Below, piece after piece: positions 1 through 9,570 of a stretch of DNA of 36,088 nt. The translations under genes and the position numbers were made by a program. This DNA comes from Mycolicibacterium porcinum. Its GTDB lineage: Bacteria > Actinomycetota > Actinomycetes > Mycobacteriales > Mycobacteriaceae. The number at the start of each line of letters is the position of its first letter. Within the stretch, counting starts at the first letter, position 1. The stretch is from contig MSTD01000053.1 in assembly GCA_001942045.1 (NCBI GenBank), forward strand, positions 1 through 36,088, written 5' to 3'. The notes under the pieces are model-generated. The model did no database searches and was not told the origin of the DNA. It was given only the letters and a program-made list of their open reading frames with translations.

Positions 1-83
1 CGGGCCGCGATCGCCATCGACTCGGCCCGCGTGGCAGCGCTGACCTGATCGATCAACTCCACATCGGACAATCCGTCGAACAT
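1..83 (-). CDS. 13E12 repeat family (DUF222/HNH) protein, N-terminal fragment
   Basis: Only the first 27 codons are in the window; the gene runs off the left edge. Reading leftwards from the ATG at 83-81 gives MFDGLSDVELIDQVSAATR and then a short alanine-rich stretch. This is the typical opening of the mycobacterial 13E12 repeat proteins, which have an N-terminal DUF222 region and usually a C-terminal HNH nuclease domain. The C-terminal part cannot be seen, so nuclease activity is not shown here. The start codon lies inside a perfect LexA box (76-91), which supports both the start and the family, since several 13E12 genes of M. tuberculosis are known LexA targets. Confidence 0.72.
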   Translation of the reverse strand, partial: MFDGLSDVELIDQVSAATRAESMAIAA

Positions 84-91
84 GTGTTCGA
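76..91 (-). promoter_or_regulatory. LexA (SOS) box overlapping the 13E12 start codon
   Basis: TCGAACATGTGTTCGA matches the mycobacterial SOS box TCGAAC-N4-GTTCGA at every specified base. The ATG of the leftward 13E12 gene lies within it (81-83). Bound LexA would cover the translation start and the likely transcription start, giving DNA-damage-inducible expression. The nearest rightward start (187) is about 95 bases away and may or may not be affected. Confidence 0.8.
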
Positions 92-186
92 TTGTATCGC
101 GGCGGGCTGACAAGTGCGGGCCCCTGCCGGACATGTCGTACCCGGGGAGGAACGTCACGGCCAAGTACCAACGAAAGGGGTGCCTG

Positions 187-660
187 ATGTGCTGGATCTG
201 CGATCACCCCGAGGCAACCAGACAGGACTACCTCGACCTCTTGCAGGAACGGATTTTCCGGCGGGGCTGGGCGGTGCAATACGTCGAGCACGGCCGCAGC
301 CCGTTCGGCTACACCATCGGGCTCAGCGAGGCCGGCCTACCCGAGTTGCTCATCACCGGACTGGAGCCGGTGATGACGTGGAAGCTGCTGAACGCCGTGG
401 CGGAATACATGGTGGATGTGACCGAACCCGCTCCTGGCGACATCATCACGCTGCCCGATGACTGGTTCGCCGAGTTCGTCGAAGTCAGCGAGCCCACCGC
501 CCATCTCGGCTTCGCAGTGGAGTTATGCGGTCACGCTATCCGCGCGCTTCAGGTCGTCTGGCATGACCGGCACGGCCACTCGCCCTGGTGTTCCGAATTC
601 AACCGAGGCGGTCCCCGCCAACCTGTTCTCGGCGTTCGGGGACCGCGCGAACCTGCCTGA
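187..660 (+). CDS. DUF4262 domain protein
   Basis: 157 residues. The protein opens MCWICDHPEA, the Cys-x2-Cys-Asp-His-Pro start of DUF4262 proteins, continues with a region containing SPFGYTIGL and GLPELLITGL, and ends with the family-like QPVLGVRG motif. The biochemical function of DUF4262 is unknown. I chose the ATG at 187 over the upstream in-frame ATG at 82 because AAAGGGG lies 6 bases before it, the conserved domain begins exactly there, and the upstream extension would run through the LexA box and has no family character. It appears to be a single gene, 101 bases from the next gene on the same strand. Confidence 0.82.
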   Translation: MCWICDHPEATRQDYLDLLQERIFRRGWAVQYVEHGRSPFGYTIGLSEAGLPELLITGLEPVMTWKLLNAVAEYMVDVTEPAPGDIITLPDDWFAEFVEVSEPTAHLGFAVELCGHAIRALQVVWHDRHGHSPWCSEFNRGGPRQPVLGVRGPREPA

Positions 661-761
661 ACATCCTTCTTTCTGCCATGAGTCGATCAATTACTGCCAA
701 CGGAAATTGTTGCCCTGACCTCTCGGTTTACACAGACATAACCGGAAGGAAGAAGCAGAAA

Positions 762-983
762 ATGAAGAAGTTCGGATTCGCCGTCGTCGCCGCAAGCGGT
801 TTGAGCGCAGCGGTCCTCGGCCTGGCCGCACCGGCCCTGGCCGCCGAACCCGCTCACGCCTCAGCCCCCAGCTCTGTCACCATCTCCGCGGGTGTCGATC
901 ACCTGGACTGGCTGGACCAGATCCAACCCAAGGCCAACGCCCCCAAGGTGGATACCACCGTGCGCCACAGCGGCGCGCGCTGA
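762..983 (+). CDS. small exported mycobacterial protein
   Basis: 73 residues. A lysine pair is followed by a hydrophobic core and an Ala-x-Ala site (PALAAEPA), a standard Sec signal peptide of about 28 residues. The predicted mature chain is about 45 residues and ends with VDTTVRHSGAR; short exported proteins with a similar Val-Asp-Thr C-terminus recur in mycobacteria. No enzymatic motif is visible and the function is unknown. GGAAGGAAG lies upstream of the ATG and supports this start over longer in-frame extensions, which would place the signal peptide internally. Transcription should stop at the hairpin 8 bases after the stop codon. Confidence 0.75.
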   Translation: MKKFGFAVVAASGLSAAVLGLAAPALAAEPAHASAPSSVTISAGVDHLDWLDQIQPKANAPKVDTTVRHSGAR

Positions 984-990
984 CACCGAG

Positions 991-1035
991 AAACAAAGAG
1001 GGGCAGCCTGGAAAGGGCTGCCCCTCTTTGTTTTT
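991..1035. terminator. bidirectional intrinsic terminator
   Basis: An 18-bp perfect stem is formed by AAACAAAGAGGGGCAGCC (991-1008) and its reverse complement (1016-1033), with a 7-base loop. The arms carry an A tract on the left and a T tract on the right (1031-1035), so the hairpin has a U tail for transcripts from either side. It separates two convergent genes, which end at 983 (+) and 1048 (-). Confidence 0.9.
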
Positions 1036-1047
1036 CGCCTACCGCAC

Positions 1048-1866
1048 TCAGAAGGCGTAACGGTGATACTGCGCCATGTACCGCAGCACCGGCACGGGCT
1101 TCATGATGGCCAGCATCAACCGGTAGTACCAGGGCAGGGTGTTGAACACCGGGTCGTCAAACGGCGAGTTCCAGGCCAACAGCCGGGTACCCGGTACCGC
1201 ACGCAGGATGTCCTCGGGCTTGTTGACGGCCCAGTGCAGCTTGGCCCCGGACCGGCGCACCACGGTGTTGCTCCATTGCGCTTTGATACCGAGAGTGTTG
1301 AATGCGTCGAATTGCAGTTCCCCGGAAGGGAATCCGTCGACGATGCGACGTAGCAGGGCGACCCCGTCGTCTTCGGTCAGGTACATCGTCAGCCCCTCAC
1401 CGATCATCAGGGTCGGACGGTCGGCGGGGATGTCACGCAGCCAGGCCGGGTCGGTCACCGAGGCGGCCACCACGTGGTAGTGCTCGGCCGTCGGGTACAG
1501 CTGCTCACGCAGGTGCGCCACGTCGGGATAATCGATGTCATACCACTCGACTCCGGGTCCCGGCTCCAGACGGAAGTATCGGCCGTCGAGCCCACACCCG
1601 AGGTGCAACACCACGGCTTCGGGGTGCACTGCCAGGAACTGGCGCGCCCACCGGTCGAAGTGGGCGCTGCGGGTGGTCACGGATGGCGCCGTCGCCTCGG
1701 TGATGGAGGTGCGGCTCCAGTCGTAGTCGATGCGGTCGGCGATCTCTTTGGCCAGCTTGTCGCCGAGGATCGGGTTGGGCAGCCCGGCGTCGAGCGCCTT
1801 GGCGTAGAAGGTGGCCAGCATGGTCTGGGGCGCACCGGACAGGTCGACTTTCAGCTTGTCGGTCAT
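1048..1866 (-). CDS. class I SAM-dependent methyltransferase, LCM/TcmP-like
   Basis: 272 residues from the ATG at 1866. The SAM-binding glycine motif VLHLGCGLDGR is followed by an acidic strand end (WYDIDYPDV) and the motif GEGLTMYL, which together mark the leucine-carboxyl-methyltransferase-like family that includes polyketide O-methyltransferases of the TcmP type. The substrate cannot be read from the sequence. An in-frame ATG at 1917 would add 17 residues of unconvincing sequence; the family normally starts near the MTDK segment. It is the last of three genes on this strand, 63 bases after the SDR gene, and ends at the bidirectional terminator. A lipid or polyketide-derived substrate is possible but is inference. 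Confidence 0.83.
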   Translation of the reverse strand: MTDKLKVDLSGAPQTMLATFYAKALDAGLPNPILGDKLAKEIADRIDYDWSRTSITEATAPSVTTRSAHFDRWARQFLAVHPEAVVLHLGCGLDGRYFRLEPGPGVEWYDIDYPDVAHLREQLYPTAEHYHVVAASVTDPAWLRDIPADRPTLMIGEGLTMYLTEDDGVALLRRIVDGFPSGELQFDAFNTLGIKAQWSNTVVRRSGAKLHWAVNKPEDILRAVPGTRLLAWNSPFDDPVFNTLPWYYRLMLAIMKPVPVLRYMAQYHRYAF

Positions 1867-1929
1867 ATCCGCCAGGTTAGGCCGGAATATGCTTGCCGCC
1901 CAGTGGCTTAACGCCATACGGCGTGGTGT

Positions 1930-2946
1930 TCAGCTGCCGTTGCGGGCGCGTTTTGCGGCGCGCAGGCCCACCCAGAACTTCGCCGCCTCGGCGATGGATT
2001 CCTCGACCGGCCTTGGCTGCCAACCGAGTTCACGCACTGCCTTGGAGTGATCGAGTTCGGCTTCGGCCCGCATGAGCCGCAGTGATTCCAGGGACAAACG
2101 CTCATCGGTGCCGCGCAGCTTGCCCTTGATGGTGCCCACCGCGGCCAGCGCGTAGGACACCGGCAAGGGAATCGACCGTTGAACAGGCGGTACGCCGGCG
2201 GCTTCGGCCGCCAGCCGGGCCACCTCGGCATTGCTGATCATCTTCTCCGAGATCAGGTAGCGCTCACCCGGCGTGCCCCGGTCGGCGGCCAAGAGCATGG
2301 CCTTGGCCGCATCGTCGATGCCGACGGCTTCCAGGTCGATCCCGCTCATCACGAACGGCAATTTGCCGAACGCCGCGCCGGCGATGATCGCACCGTGCGG
2401 GGTCCGGCCCCAGTCGCCGCTGCCATAGGTGGTGGACACGCACATCGCGACGGCGGGCAGGCCGCGCTCACGGGCGTATTGCAGCACCAGATTCTCGGCC
2501 TGCACCCGTGAGCGCACATAGGGGGTGACCTTCGAGACGTCGACGATGTCGGCTTCGGTGGACCGCTTGCCGCGCTTACGCCCGACGGTGACGTAGCTGC
2601 TGGTGTAGACGAACTTTCGCAGCTCGGGGAATTCCATCGCAACGTCCAGCACATTGCGGGTGCCCTCGACGTTGGTACGGAACAGCGGGGCCGGGTCCCG
2701 CAACCAGCCGCGCGGGTCGACGACGCAGTGGTAGACGACGTCGCAGCCGGTCATCGCCTCGCGAAGCGCCGCCTTGTCGAAGACGTCGCCGTGAACCCGC
2801 GTTACGTCGAGGTCGTCGATCCCGATCGTATTGGCGCTTGCCCGCACCATGGCCCGGATCTCCGAACCGTCGTCAGCCGCGACCAATTGCCGCAGCACAT
2901 GCGAGCCCAGGAATCCGTTGGCCCCGATGACCAGCTTGGCGCTCAC
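1930..2946 (-). CDS. NAD-dependent epimerase/dehydratase (extended SDR), Rv0139-like
   Basis: 338 residues, start GTG. The Rossmann motif is G8-A-N-G11-F-L-G14, the Asp-Val motif follows the nucleotide-binding strands, and the catalytic Ser region is YTSS (114-117). The active-site tyrosine is Y143, but the usual YxxxK is YVRSR, so the catalytic lysine is Arg147. C-terminal sequences such as ELGWQPRP are typical of extended SDRs. Length, position next to the NTF2-like gene, and proximity to msrA and the P450 match Rv0139 of M. tuberculosis as I remember it. It follows the upstream gene by 4 bases, so the two are almost certainly cotranscribed. The substrate is unknown; a sterol or lipid oxidoreductase is suggested only by the KstR-like operator. 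Confidence 0.85.
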   Translation of the reverse strand: MSAKLVIGANGFLGSHVLRQLVAADDGSEIRAMVRASANTIGIDDLDVTRVHGDVFDKAALREAMTGCDVVYHCVVDPRGWLRDPAPLFRTNVEGTRNVLDVAMEFPELRKFVYTSSYVTVGRKRGKRSTEADIVDVSKVTPYVRSRVQAENLVLQYARERGLPAVAMCVSTTYGSGDWGRTPHGAIIAGAAFGKLPFVMSGIDLEAVGIDDAAKAMLLAADRGTPGERYLISEKMISNAEVARLAAEAAGVPPVQRSIPLPVSYALAAVGTIKGKLRGTDERLSLESLRLMRAEAELDHSKAVRELGWQPRPVEESIAEAAKFWVGLRAAKRARNGS

Positions 2947-2950
2947 GTCA

Positions 2951-3451
2951 TCAGCCTCCGAACTTCTTCAGCCACGCCTCGGCCTCGTCGGTCAGCGTGC
3001 CGAGTTCGGCGGCCTTGCGGCACCATTTCCGGGCCGCGGAGGCGAACCGCAGCGGGTTGTACACGTCTTCCTGGCGGCACCACAGGCCGTCGCCGGCGTA
3101 GGTCAGGATCGAGATGTTGGTGGCGCTGATGATGGTGCCGTCACCGGGATCGCGCATCGGGTTGTCCAGTTCGCAGATGATCCGGCCGGTCGGCTCGTCG
3201 ATCACCGACCACAGCGACGGGAACGACGTCATGTAGCTGCCCGGAAACGTGGTCATGGTCTTCCAGATCCACGGCCGAACCTGCTCGCGGCCCTTCATGG
3301 TGCCCACGGCGTGCTCGATGTAATCGACGTCGACGGTGTAGTGGTCCGCCCAGATGTCCCAGTCCTGGGTTTGGGCCGCCCGGTCCACGGTCTGCTCGAA
3401 CGTCTCGAAGGCAGCGGCGAGTTCCTCGCGGCTGAAAGACCTGCTCGTCAC
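2951..3451 (-). CDS. NTF2-like (SnoaL fold) protein, Rv0138-like
   Basis: 166 residues, start GTG. The sequence has the pattern of a SnoaL/NTF2-like domain: an N-terminal helix, then DWDIWADHYTVDVDYIEHAVG and a central segment REQVRPWIWKTM, with hydrophobic strand residues lining a pocket. Proteins of this fold can be isomerases, hydrolases or simple binding proteins, so the reaction is not known. It is the first gene of a three-gene leftward unit (SDR 4 bases downstream, methyltransferase next). The KstR-like palindrome lies 8 bases before its start. Position and length match M. tuberculosis Rv0138. Confidence 0.8.
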   Translation of the reverse strand: MTSRSFSREELAAAFETFEQTVDRAAQTQDWDIWADHYTVDVDYIEHAVGTMKGREQVRPWIWKTMTTFPGSYMTSFPSLWSVIDEPTGRIICELDNPMRDPGDGTIISATNISILTYAGDGLWCRQEDVYNPLRFASAARKWCRKAAELGTLTDEAEAWLKKFGG

Positions 3452-3459
3452 CCCAAAAC

Positions 3460-3473
3460 TAGAACATGTTCTA
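3460..3473 (-). promoter_or_regulatory. KstR-like operator upstream of the NTF2-like/SDR genes
   Basis: TAGAACATGTTCTA is a perfect 14-base palindrome with an AAC-N2-GTT core. This fits the inverted repeat of the mycobacterial cholesterol-catabolism repressor KstR (TnnAACnnGTTnnA, from memory). It lies in the 42-base gap between the lipoprotein stop and the GTG at 3451, where the leftward promoter must be. It is not a LexA box, because the half-site spacing is 2 rather than 4. Confidence 0.6.
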
Positions 3474-3493
3474 CCAATGTTTGTCGAGGGCTG

Positions 3494-3898
3494 TCACTGC
3501 ACTGCCAGCACCTGTCGCGATCCCAGTGGAGCTTGCAGAGCCACCTCGGCGGTGCCGTGCACTGCGAGGGCGATACACATCCGGCCGACGGACTCCGGCG
3601 GCGTCCCGCCGCGCAGGTCGATCGTCACCGCATCGGCGGTCTCCTGCGTGACGAGGTACACGCCGAAGCAATCAGGGGTCCCCGCGGTGAAGTTGACCAG
3701 CAGGCGCTCGGAGTCGCGGCTGAAGGATTCGATCGAGGTCAGGTGGGGATCGACGATCGCCGGGTTGTCGGTGAACAGGGTTCGTGCCGGATCCGGCGGC
3801 ACCTCAGGCACCGCGACCGCGTTGGGTTCAGCCGCTGCGGTGGGACATCCGGCCAACAGGAGTAAACCGGAGAGTGCTGCGGTTGCAACTTGACGCAT
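3494..3898 (-). CDS. putative lipoprotein
   Basis: 134 residues from the ATG at 3898. The N-terminus MRQVATAALSGLLLLAGC is a lipoprotein signal with lipobox LAGC and lipidated Cys18. The remainder is a small extracytoplasmic domain of about 115 residues with two further cysteines (PDCFGVY and GRMCIAL) that could form a disulfide. I recognise no family. An upstream ATG at 3925 would add a second hydrophobic stretch and overlap the msrA start region, so it is less likely. The gene is divergent from msrA with about 35 bases between starts, so promoters must overlap or lie inside the coding sequences. Confidence 0.72.
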   Translation of the reverse strand: MRQVATAALSGLLLLAGCPTAAAEPNAVAVPEVPPDPARTLFTDNPAIVDPHLTSIESFSRDSERLLVNFTAGTPDCFGVYLVTQETADAVTIDLRGGTPPESVGRMCIALAVHGTAEVALQAPLGSRQVLAVQ

Positions 3899-3933
3899 GA
3901 CCACCACGGTAACCACGGAGCACAATGGGGCAC

Positions 3934-4446
3934 ATGGGTAACTATTCGACTGCGATCCTGGCGGGCGGCTGCTTCTGGGGCATGCAGGACCTCATCCGCA
4001 AGCAGCCCGGCGTGATCTCGACCCGCGTCGGTTACACCGGCGGCCGCAACGACCACCCGACCTATCGCAATCATCCGGGCCATGCGGAGGCGGTCGAGAT
4101 CGTCTACGACCCGGCGCAGACCGATTTCCGCTCGCTGCTGGAGTTCTTCTTCCAGATCCACGATCCTTCTACCAAGGACCGGCAGGGCAACGACGTCGGC
4201 ACGAGCTACCGCTCGGCGATTTTCTACCTCGACGACGAGCAGAAGCGCATCGCGCTGGACACCATTGCCGATGTGGACGCTTCGGGACTGTGGCCCGGCA
4301 AGGTGGTCACCGAGGTGACCGCGGCGAGCGATTTCTGGGAGGCCGAGCCCGAGCACCAGGACTACCTGGTGCATTACCCGAACGGGTATACCTGCCACTT
4401 CCCGCGCGCGGGCTGGAAGCTGCCAAAGCGGCAGACCACCGGATAA
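3934..4446 (+). CDS. msrA: peptide methionine sulfoxide reductase MsrA
   Basis: 170 residues. MsrA reduces the S-epimer of methionine sulfoxide in proteins and free methionine, using a catalytic and a recycling cysteine. The family signature GGCFWG is present with catalytic Cys13, and YTCHF supplies the recycling Cys154; both numbers coincide with those of M. tuberculosis MsrA (Rv0137c) when the second ATG is used. Other family motifs are [21 protein letters not shown] and the acid-rich EPEHQDY. An in-frame ATG at 3925 adds only three residues and has GGAG 4 bases before it, so it remains possible. The gene is convergent with the P450 gene, leaving only 4 bases between stop codons and no visible terminator. 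Confidence 0.95.
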   Translation: MGNYSTAILAGGCFWGMQDLIRKQPGVISTRVGYTGGRNDHPTYRNHPGHAEAVEIVYDPAQTDFRSLLEFFFQIHDPSTKDRQGNDVGTSYRSAIFYLDDEQKRIALDTIADVDASGLWPGKVVTEVTAASDFWEAEPEHQDYLVHYPNGYTCHFPRAGWKLPKRQTTG

Positions 4447-4450
4447 CCGG

Positions 4451-5812
4451 TCAGGCCCCCAGCGGCGCGGCCCGGCGATGCACGACGATGCGCCCGCCCG
4501 CCGCGGGGGTGTAGGCCACTCCGCGGGAGTGCACCTTCTCTCCCGGCGCGGTGGTGGTCGCGATGGTGAAGTGGCGCAACACCGTTCGCAGCACCACGTC
4601 CATCTCCACGTTGGCGAACACCGCTCCGACGCAGCGCCGGGTGCCGCCCCCGTACGGGAGCCAGCCCAGGCCAGGCCGGCTGCCCACGAATCGCTGCGGG
4701 TCGAACCGGTCCGGGTCGGCGAACTCGCTTTCCGCCTCCTGGATCTGCGAGATCGCCACGATCACCGAGTGGCCGCGGGGAATCTCCCACTCCCCCAGCC
4801 GGATTGACGGTGCATAGACGTGACGGCCGGCGAAGTCGATGACGGTGCGGTTGCGCTGCACCTCCAGGATGGTGGCCTGACGGTATTCGTTGCCATCGGT
4901 GGCGGCCTCGGCCACCAGGTCGGACAGCACCTGCGGGTGACGGCTGATCCGCTCGAACGCCCACCCCAGGGTCGACGCCGTGGTCTCGTGCCCGGCGGCC
5001 AGCAGGGTCAGTAGCTCGTCGCCGATGTCCTTGCGGGACATGGCCGATCCGTCCTCGTAGGTGCTGCGCAACAGCAGCGCCAAGATGTCGTCGCGCTGGT
5101 CGAACTCGGGGTCCGCCTCGACCTTGTCGATGAGCCGGTTGATGACGGCGTCATATTGCTCGCGGTACCGGGCCAGCCGGCCCCACGGGCTGAACCGGCC
5201 GTAGGTCCGGGTCGGGGTGGGTACCACCACCAGCCGGGAGCCGAGGGTGACCCACGGCGGGATGATGCGGCGCAGCTCGTCGAGCTGTTCGCCGTCAGCG
5301 CCGAACACCGCGCGCAGGATCGCGTTGAGGGTGATCCGCATCATCGGTTCGAGCGTCTCGAACTCGCGGCCTTCCGGCCAGTTCGCCGTTTCCCGCAGCG
5401 TCTCCTCTTCGAAGATCTGCTCGTAGTTCTTGATGCTCTTGCCGTGGAACGGCGGGGTGAGCAGCTTCCGGCGGCGACGATGATCGGTGCCGTCGAGGGC
5501 GAACACCGATCCGGATCCGAGGATGCGGCTCAAGTTGGGCTGGATGTTGCCGACGTCGTCGGTGCTGGCGGTGAACAGCTGCTTGGCCAGCTGGGCATCG
5601 GCGACCACCACGGTGGGCCCGAAGATCGGGAGCTTGAGGCTGAAGATGTTTCCCTGCCTGCGGGTGATCTGCTTGACCACCCATCTGCGGGCTACGGCGA
5701 AGCCGATGGCCTGCAACGGCTTCGGCACCCGCGCGGGCGGCGGGATCCGGCCCGGCGCGGTGGTCGTGGTGGACTTCTCGGTGGTCTTCTCAGCTGCTGC
5801 CAGCTCGGTCAT
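4451..5812 (-). CDS. cyp138: cytochrome P450, CYP138 type
   Basis: 453 residues. The I-helix oxygen-activation motif AGHETT is at 273-278, the ExxR motif of the K helix is E317-V-Q-R320, and the heme-binding loop is YGGGTRRCVG with proximal Cys394. The usual first Phe of that loop is Tyr387. The N-terminus is a 20-residue Thr/Ala-rich tail followed by a proline-rich hinge, with no membrane anchor. The substrate is unknown. The gene order TetR-P450-msrA-NTF2-SDR matches M. tuberculosis Rv0135c-Rv0139, where the P450 is CYP138; that synteny is why I give the name. The divergent TetR gene and the operator cluster between them suggest repression relieved by a small molecule, perhaps the P450 substrate. 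Confidence 0.9.
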   Translation of the reverse strand: MTELAAAEKTTEKSTTTTAPGRIPPPARVPKPLQAIGFAVARRWVVKQITRRQGNIFSLKLPIFGPTVVVADAQLAKQLFTASTDDVGNIQPNLSRILGSGSVFALDGTDHRRRRKLLTPPFHGKSIKNYEQIFEEETLRETANWPEGREFETLEPMMRITLNAILRAVFGADGEQLDELRRIIPPWVTLGSRLVVVPTPTRTYGRFSPWGRLARYREQYDAVINRLIDKVEADPEFDQRDDILALLLRSTYEDGSAMSRKDIGDELLTLLAAGHETTASTLGWAFERISRHPQVLSDLVAEAATDGNEYRQATILEVQRNRTVIDFAGRHVYAPSIRLGEWEIPRGHSVIVAISQIQEAESEFADPDRFDPQRFVGSRPGLGWLPYGGGTRRCVGAVFANVEMDVVLRTVLRHFTIATTTAPGEKVHSRGVAYTPAAGGRIVVHRRAAPLGA

Positions 5813-5830
5813 ACCATCTCCAGCCAGTTC

Positions 5831-5880
5831 TGGTACCGCTCGGTACCAATCAGTTATGCGGTACGGTACTCCCAGGTACC
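5831..5880. promoter_or_regulatory. GGTACC operator cluster between the P450 and tetR genes
   Basis: The 93-base divergent interval contains an 18-base perfect inverted repeat, TGGTACC-GCTC-GGTACCA (5831-5848). Three more GGTAC half-sites follow at 5860-5864, 5865-5869 and 5875-5879. The repetition of one half-site on both strands between a TetR gene and its divergent neighbour is what an autoregulatory TetR operator looks like. That the adjacent TetR binds here is inference. Confidence 0.65.
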
Positions 5881-5905
5881 AGGCAAAGCAAGGGGGTCAG
5901 GCACG

Positions 5906-6466
5906 ATGACCTACCGGCTGCGATTGCTCGACGGCCTCGCCGCGGCGATCAACGACAAGGGCTATCGCGAGAGCACGGTGGCCGACATCGTTCGCCACGC
6001 GCGCACCTCCAAGCGCACGTTCTACGACCAGTTCGGCACGAAGGAGGACGGGTTCCTCGAGCTGTTGCGCGCCAACAACGCCACGCTCGTGGACGGCATC
6101 CGGGCCGCCGTCGACCCCGAGGCGCCTTGGCGGGATCAGATCGGCCAGGCCGTCGGCGCCTACGTGGACCACATCGCATCCGCCCCCGCGATCACGCTGA
6201 GCTGGATCCGCGAACTGCCCGCACTCGGCAGCCGGGCCCGCCCGCTGCAGCGGGAAGCCTTGCGCGATCTGACCGATCTGCTGATCGAACTCAGCGGCAG
6301 CACCGGGTTTCGCAGTGCCGGCCTGCCACAGCTCACCGAGCCGATGGCCATCATCCTGCTGGGCGGGCTACGCGAATTGACCGCATTGATCGTCGAGGAC
6401 GGCCGCGACATCCACGAGATCTATGGACCTGCGGTGGCTGCTTCGACGGCGGTCATGACCGCGAAT

Positions 6467-6490
<24 letters not shown>
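5906..6490 (+). CDS. TetR family transcriptional regulator, Rv0135c-like
   Basis: 194 residues. The N-terminal HTH covers roughly residues 15-55, with the recognition segment ARTSKRTFYDQFGTKEDGF in the usual TetR arrangement. The C-terminal half is a helical ligand and dimer domain with no recognisable specificity. AGGGGG lies 9 bases before the ATG. It is divergent from the P450 gene with the GGTACC cluster in between, so it probably represses both the P450 and itself. Its 3' end overlaps the 3' end of the next leftward TetR gene by 24 bases (6467-6490). Confidence 0.88.
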
Positions 6491-8838
<2,348 letters not shown>

Positions 8839-8847
8839 CGGGCAGGC

Positions 8848-9570
8848 CTACCCGTTGAATTCCGGCTTGCGGAAGTAGAGCGCGACGCTCTTGCCGATCA
8901 CCGGGTTCAACAGCGACTCGGCGGTGCGGGTCACCCAGGGCCGGCCCATCATGTCCCACACCAGCAGCTGGTGGTAGGCCTTGACCGCGAAGTGATCGTT
9001 CTTCTCGGTGCCGACAAGGCATTTGAGCCACCAGTACGGCGAGTGCAGCGCGTGCTCGTGGTGCGTGTGGGTGAGGGTGAGCCCGTGCGCCAAGACCTTG
9101 TCGCGCAGTTCGTCGGCCTTGTAGATGCGGATGTGTCCGCCCTCGTTGGCGTGGTACTCGTCCGACAGCAGCCAGCAGAGCTTCTCCGGAAGCCACCGCG
9201 GCACCGTGATGGCCAGCGTGCCACCGGGTTTGAGAACCCGCACGAGTTCGGCGATCGCCCGGTCGTCCTCTGGGACGTGCTCGAGGATCTCCGAGGCGAT
9301 CACGCAGTCGAAGCTGGCGTCGGTGTACGGCAGGTCGAGCGCGTCGCCCTTGACGGCCTCGCCCTTGGCCGACAGCGGAACCTCGCCCGCTTCCCGCATG
9401 GCCTGCAGCATCGTGTCGACGTCGTTGAGGTCGGACACATTCTGGTCGAAGCCGACCACAGCCGCTCCGCGCCGGTAGGCCTCGAACGTGTGCCGGCCGG
9501 CGCCGCAGCCGACGTCGATCACCGTGGTGCCCGGCCCGACACCGAGACGGTCGAAGTCGACGGTCAGCAT
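8848..9570 (-). CDS. meT3: class I SAM methyltransferase, probable MMP 3-O-methyltransferase
   Basis: 240 residues. The SAM motif VIDVGCGAGRH lies at the N-terminus, followed by VVGFDQN, the motif FDCVIASEILEHVPEDD and the post-IV segment LKPGGTLAITVP, typical of methyltransferase-11 proteins. The ATG (9570) overlaps the manT stop (9566-9564), and AAAGGTGA lies upstream, so translation is coupled to the glycosyltransferase. In the published MMP cluster the second methyltransferase is the candidate that 3-O-methylates mannose residues of the growing chain; I infer that role from position. No membrane segment is obvious, apart from hydrophobic residues near the Trp-rich HSPYWWLKCLVG. An upstream frame to 9642 lies inside manT and is not used. 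Confidence 0.8.
   Translation of the reverse strand: MLTVDFDRLGVGPGTTVIDVGCGAGRHTFEAYRRGAAVVGFDQNVSDLNDVDTMLQAMREAGEVPLSAKGEAVKGDALDLPYTDASFDCVIASEILEHVPEDDRAIAELVRVLKPGGTLAITVPRWLPEKLCWLLSDEYHANEGGHIRIYKADELRDKVLAHGLTLTHTHHEHALHSPYWWLKCLVGTEKNDHFAVKAYHQLLVWDMMGRPWVTRTAESLLNPVIGKSVALYFRKPEFNG

Noticed and set aside
3460..3473. This dyad as a second LexA box
   Set aside because: The GAAC and GTTC halves are 2 bases apart, not 4 as in the mycobacterial SOS box; KstR spacing fits instead.
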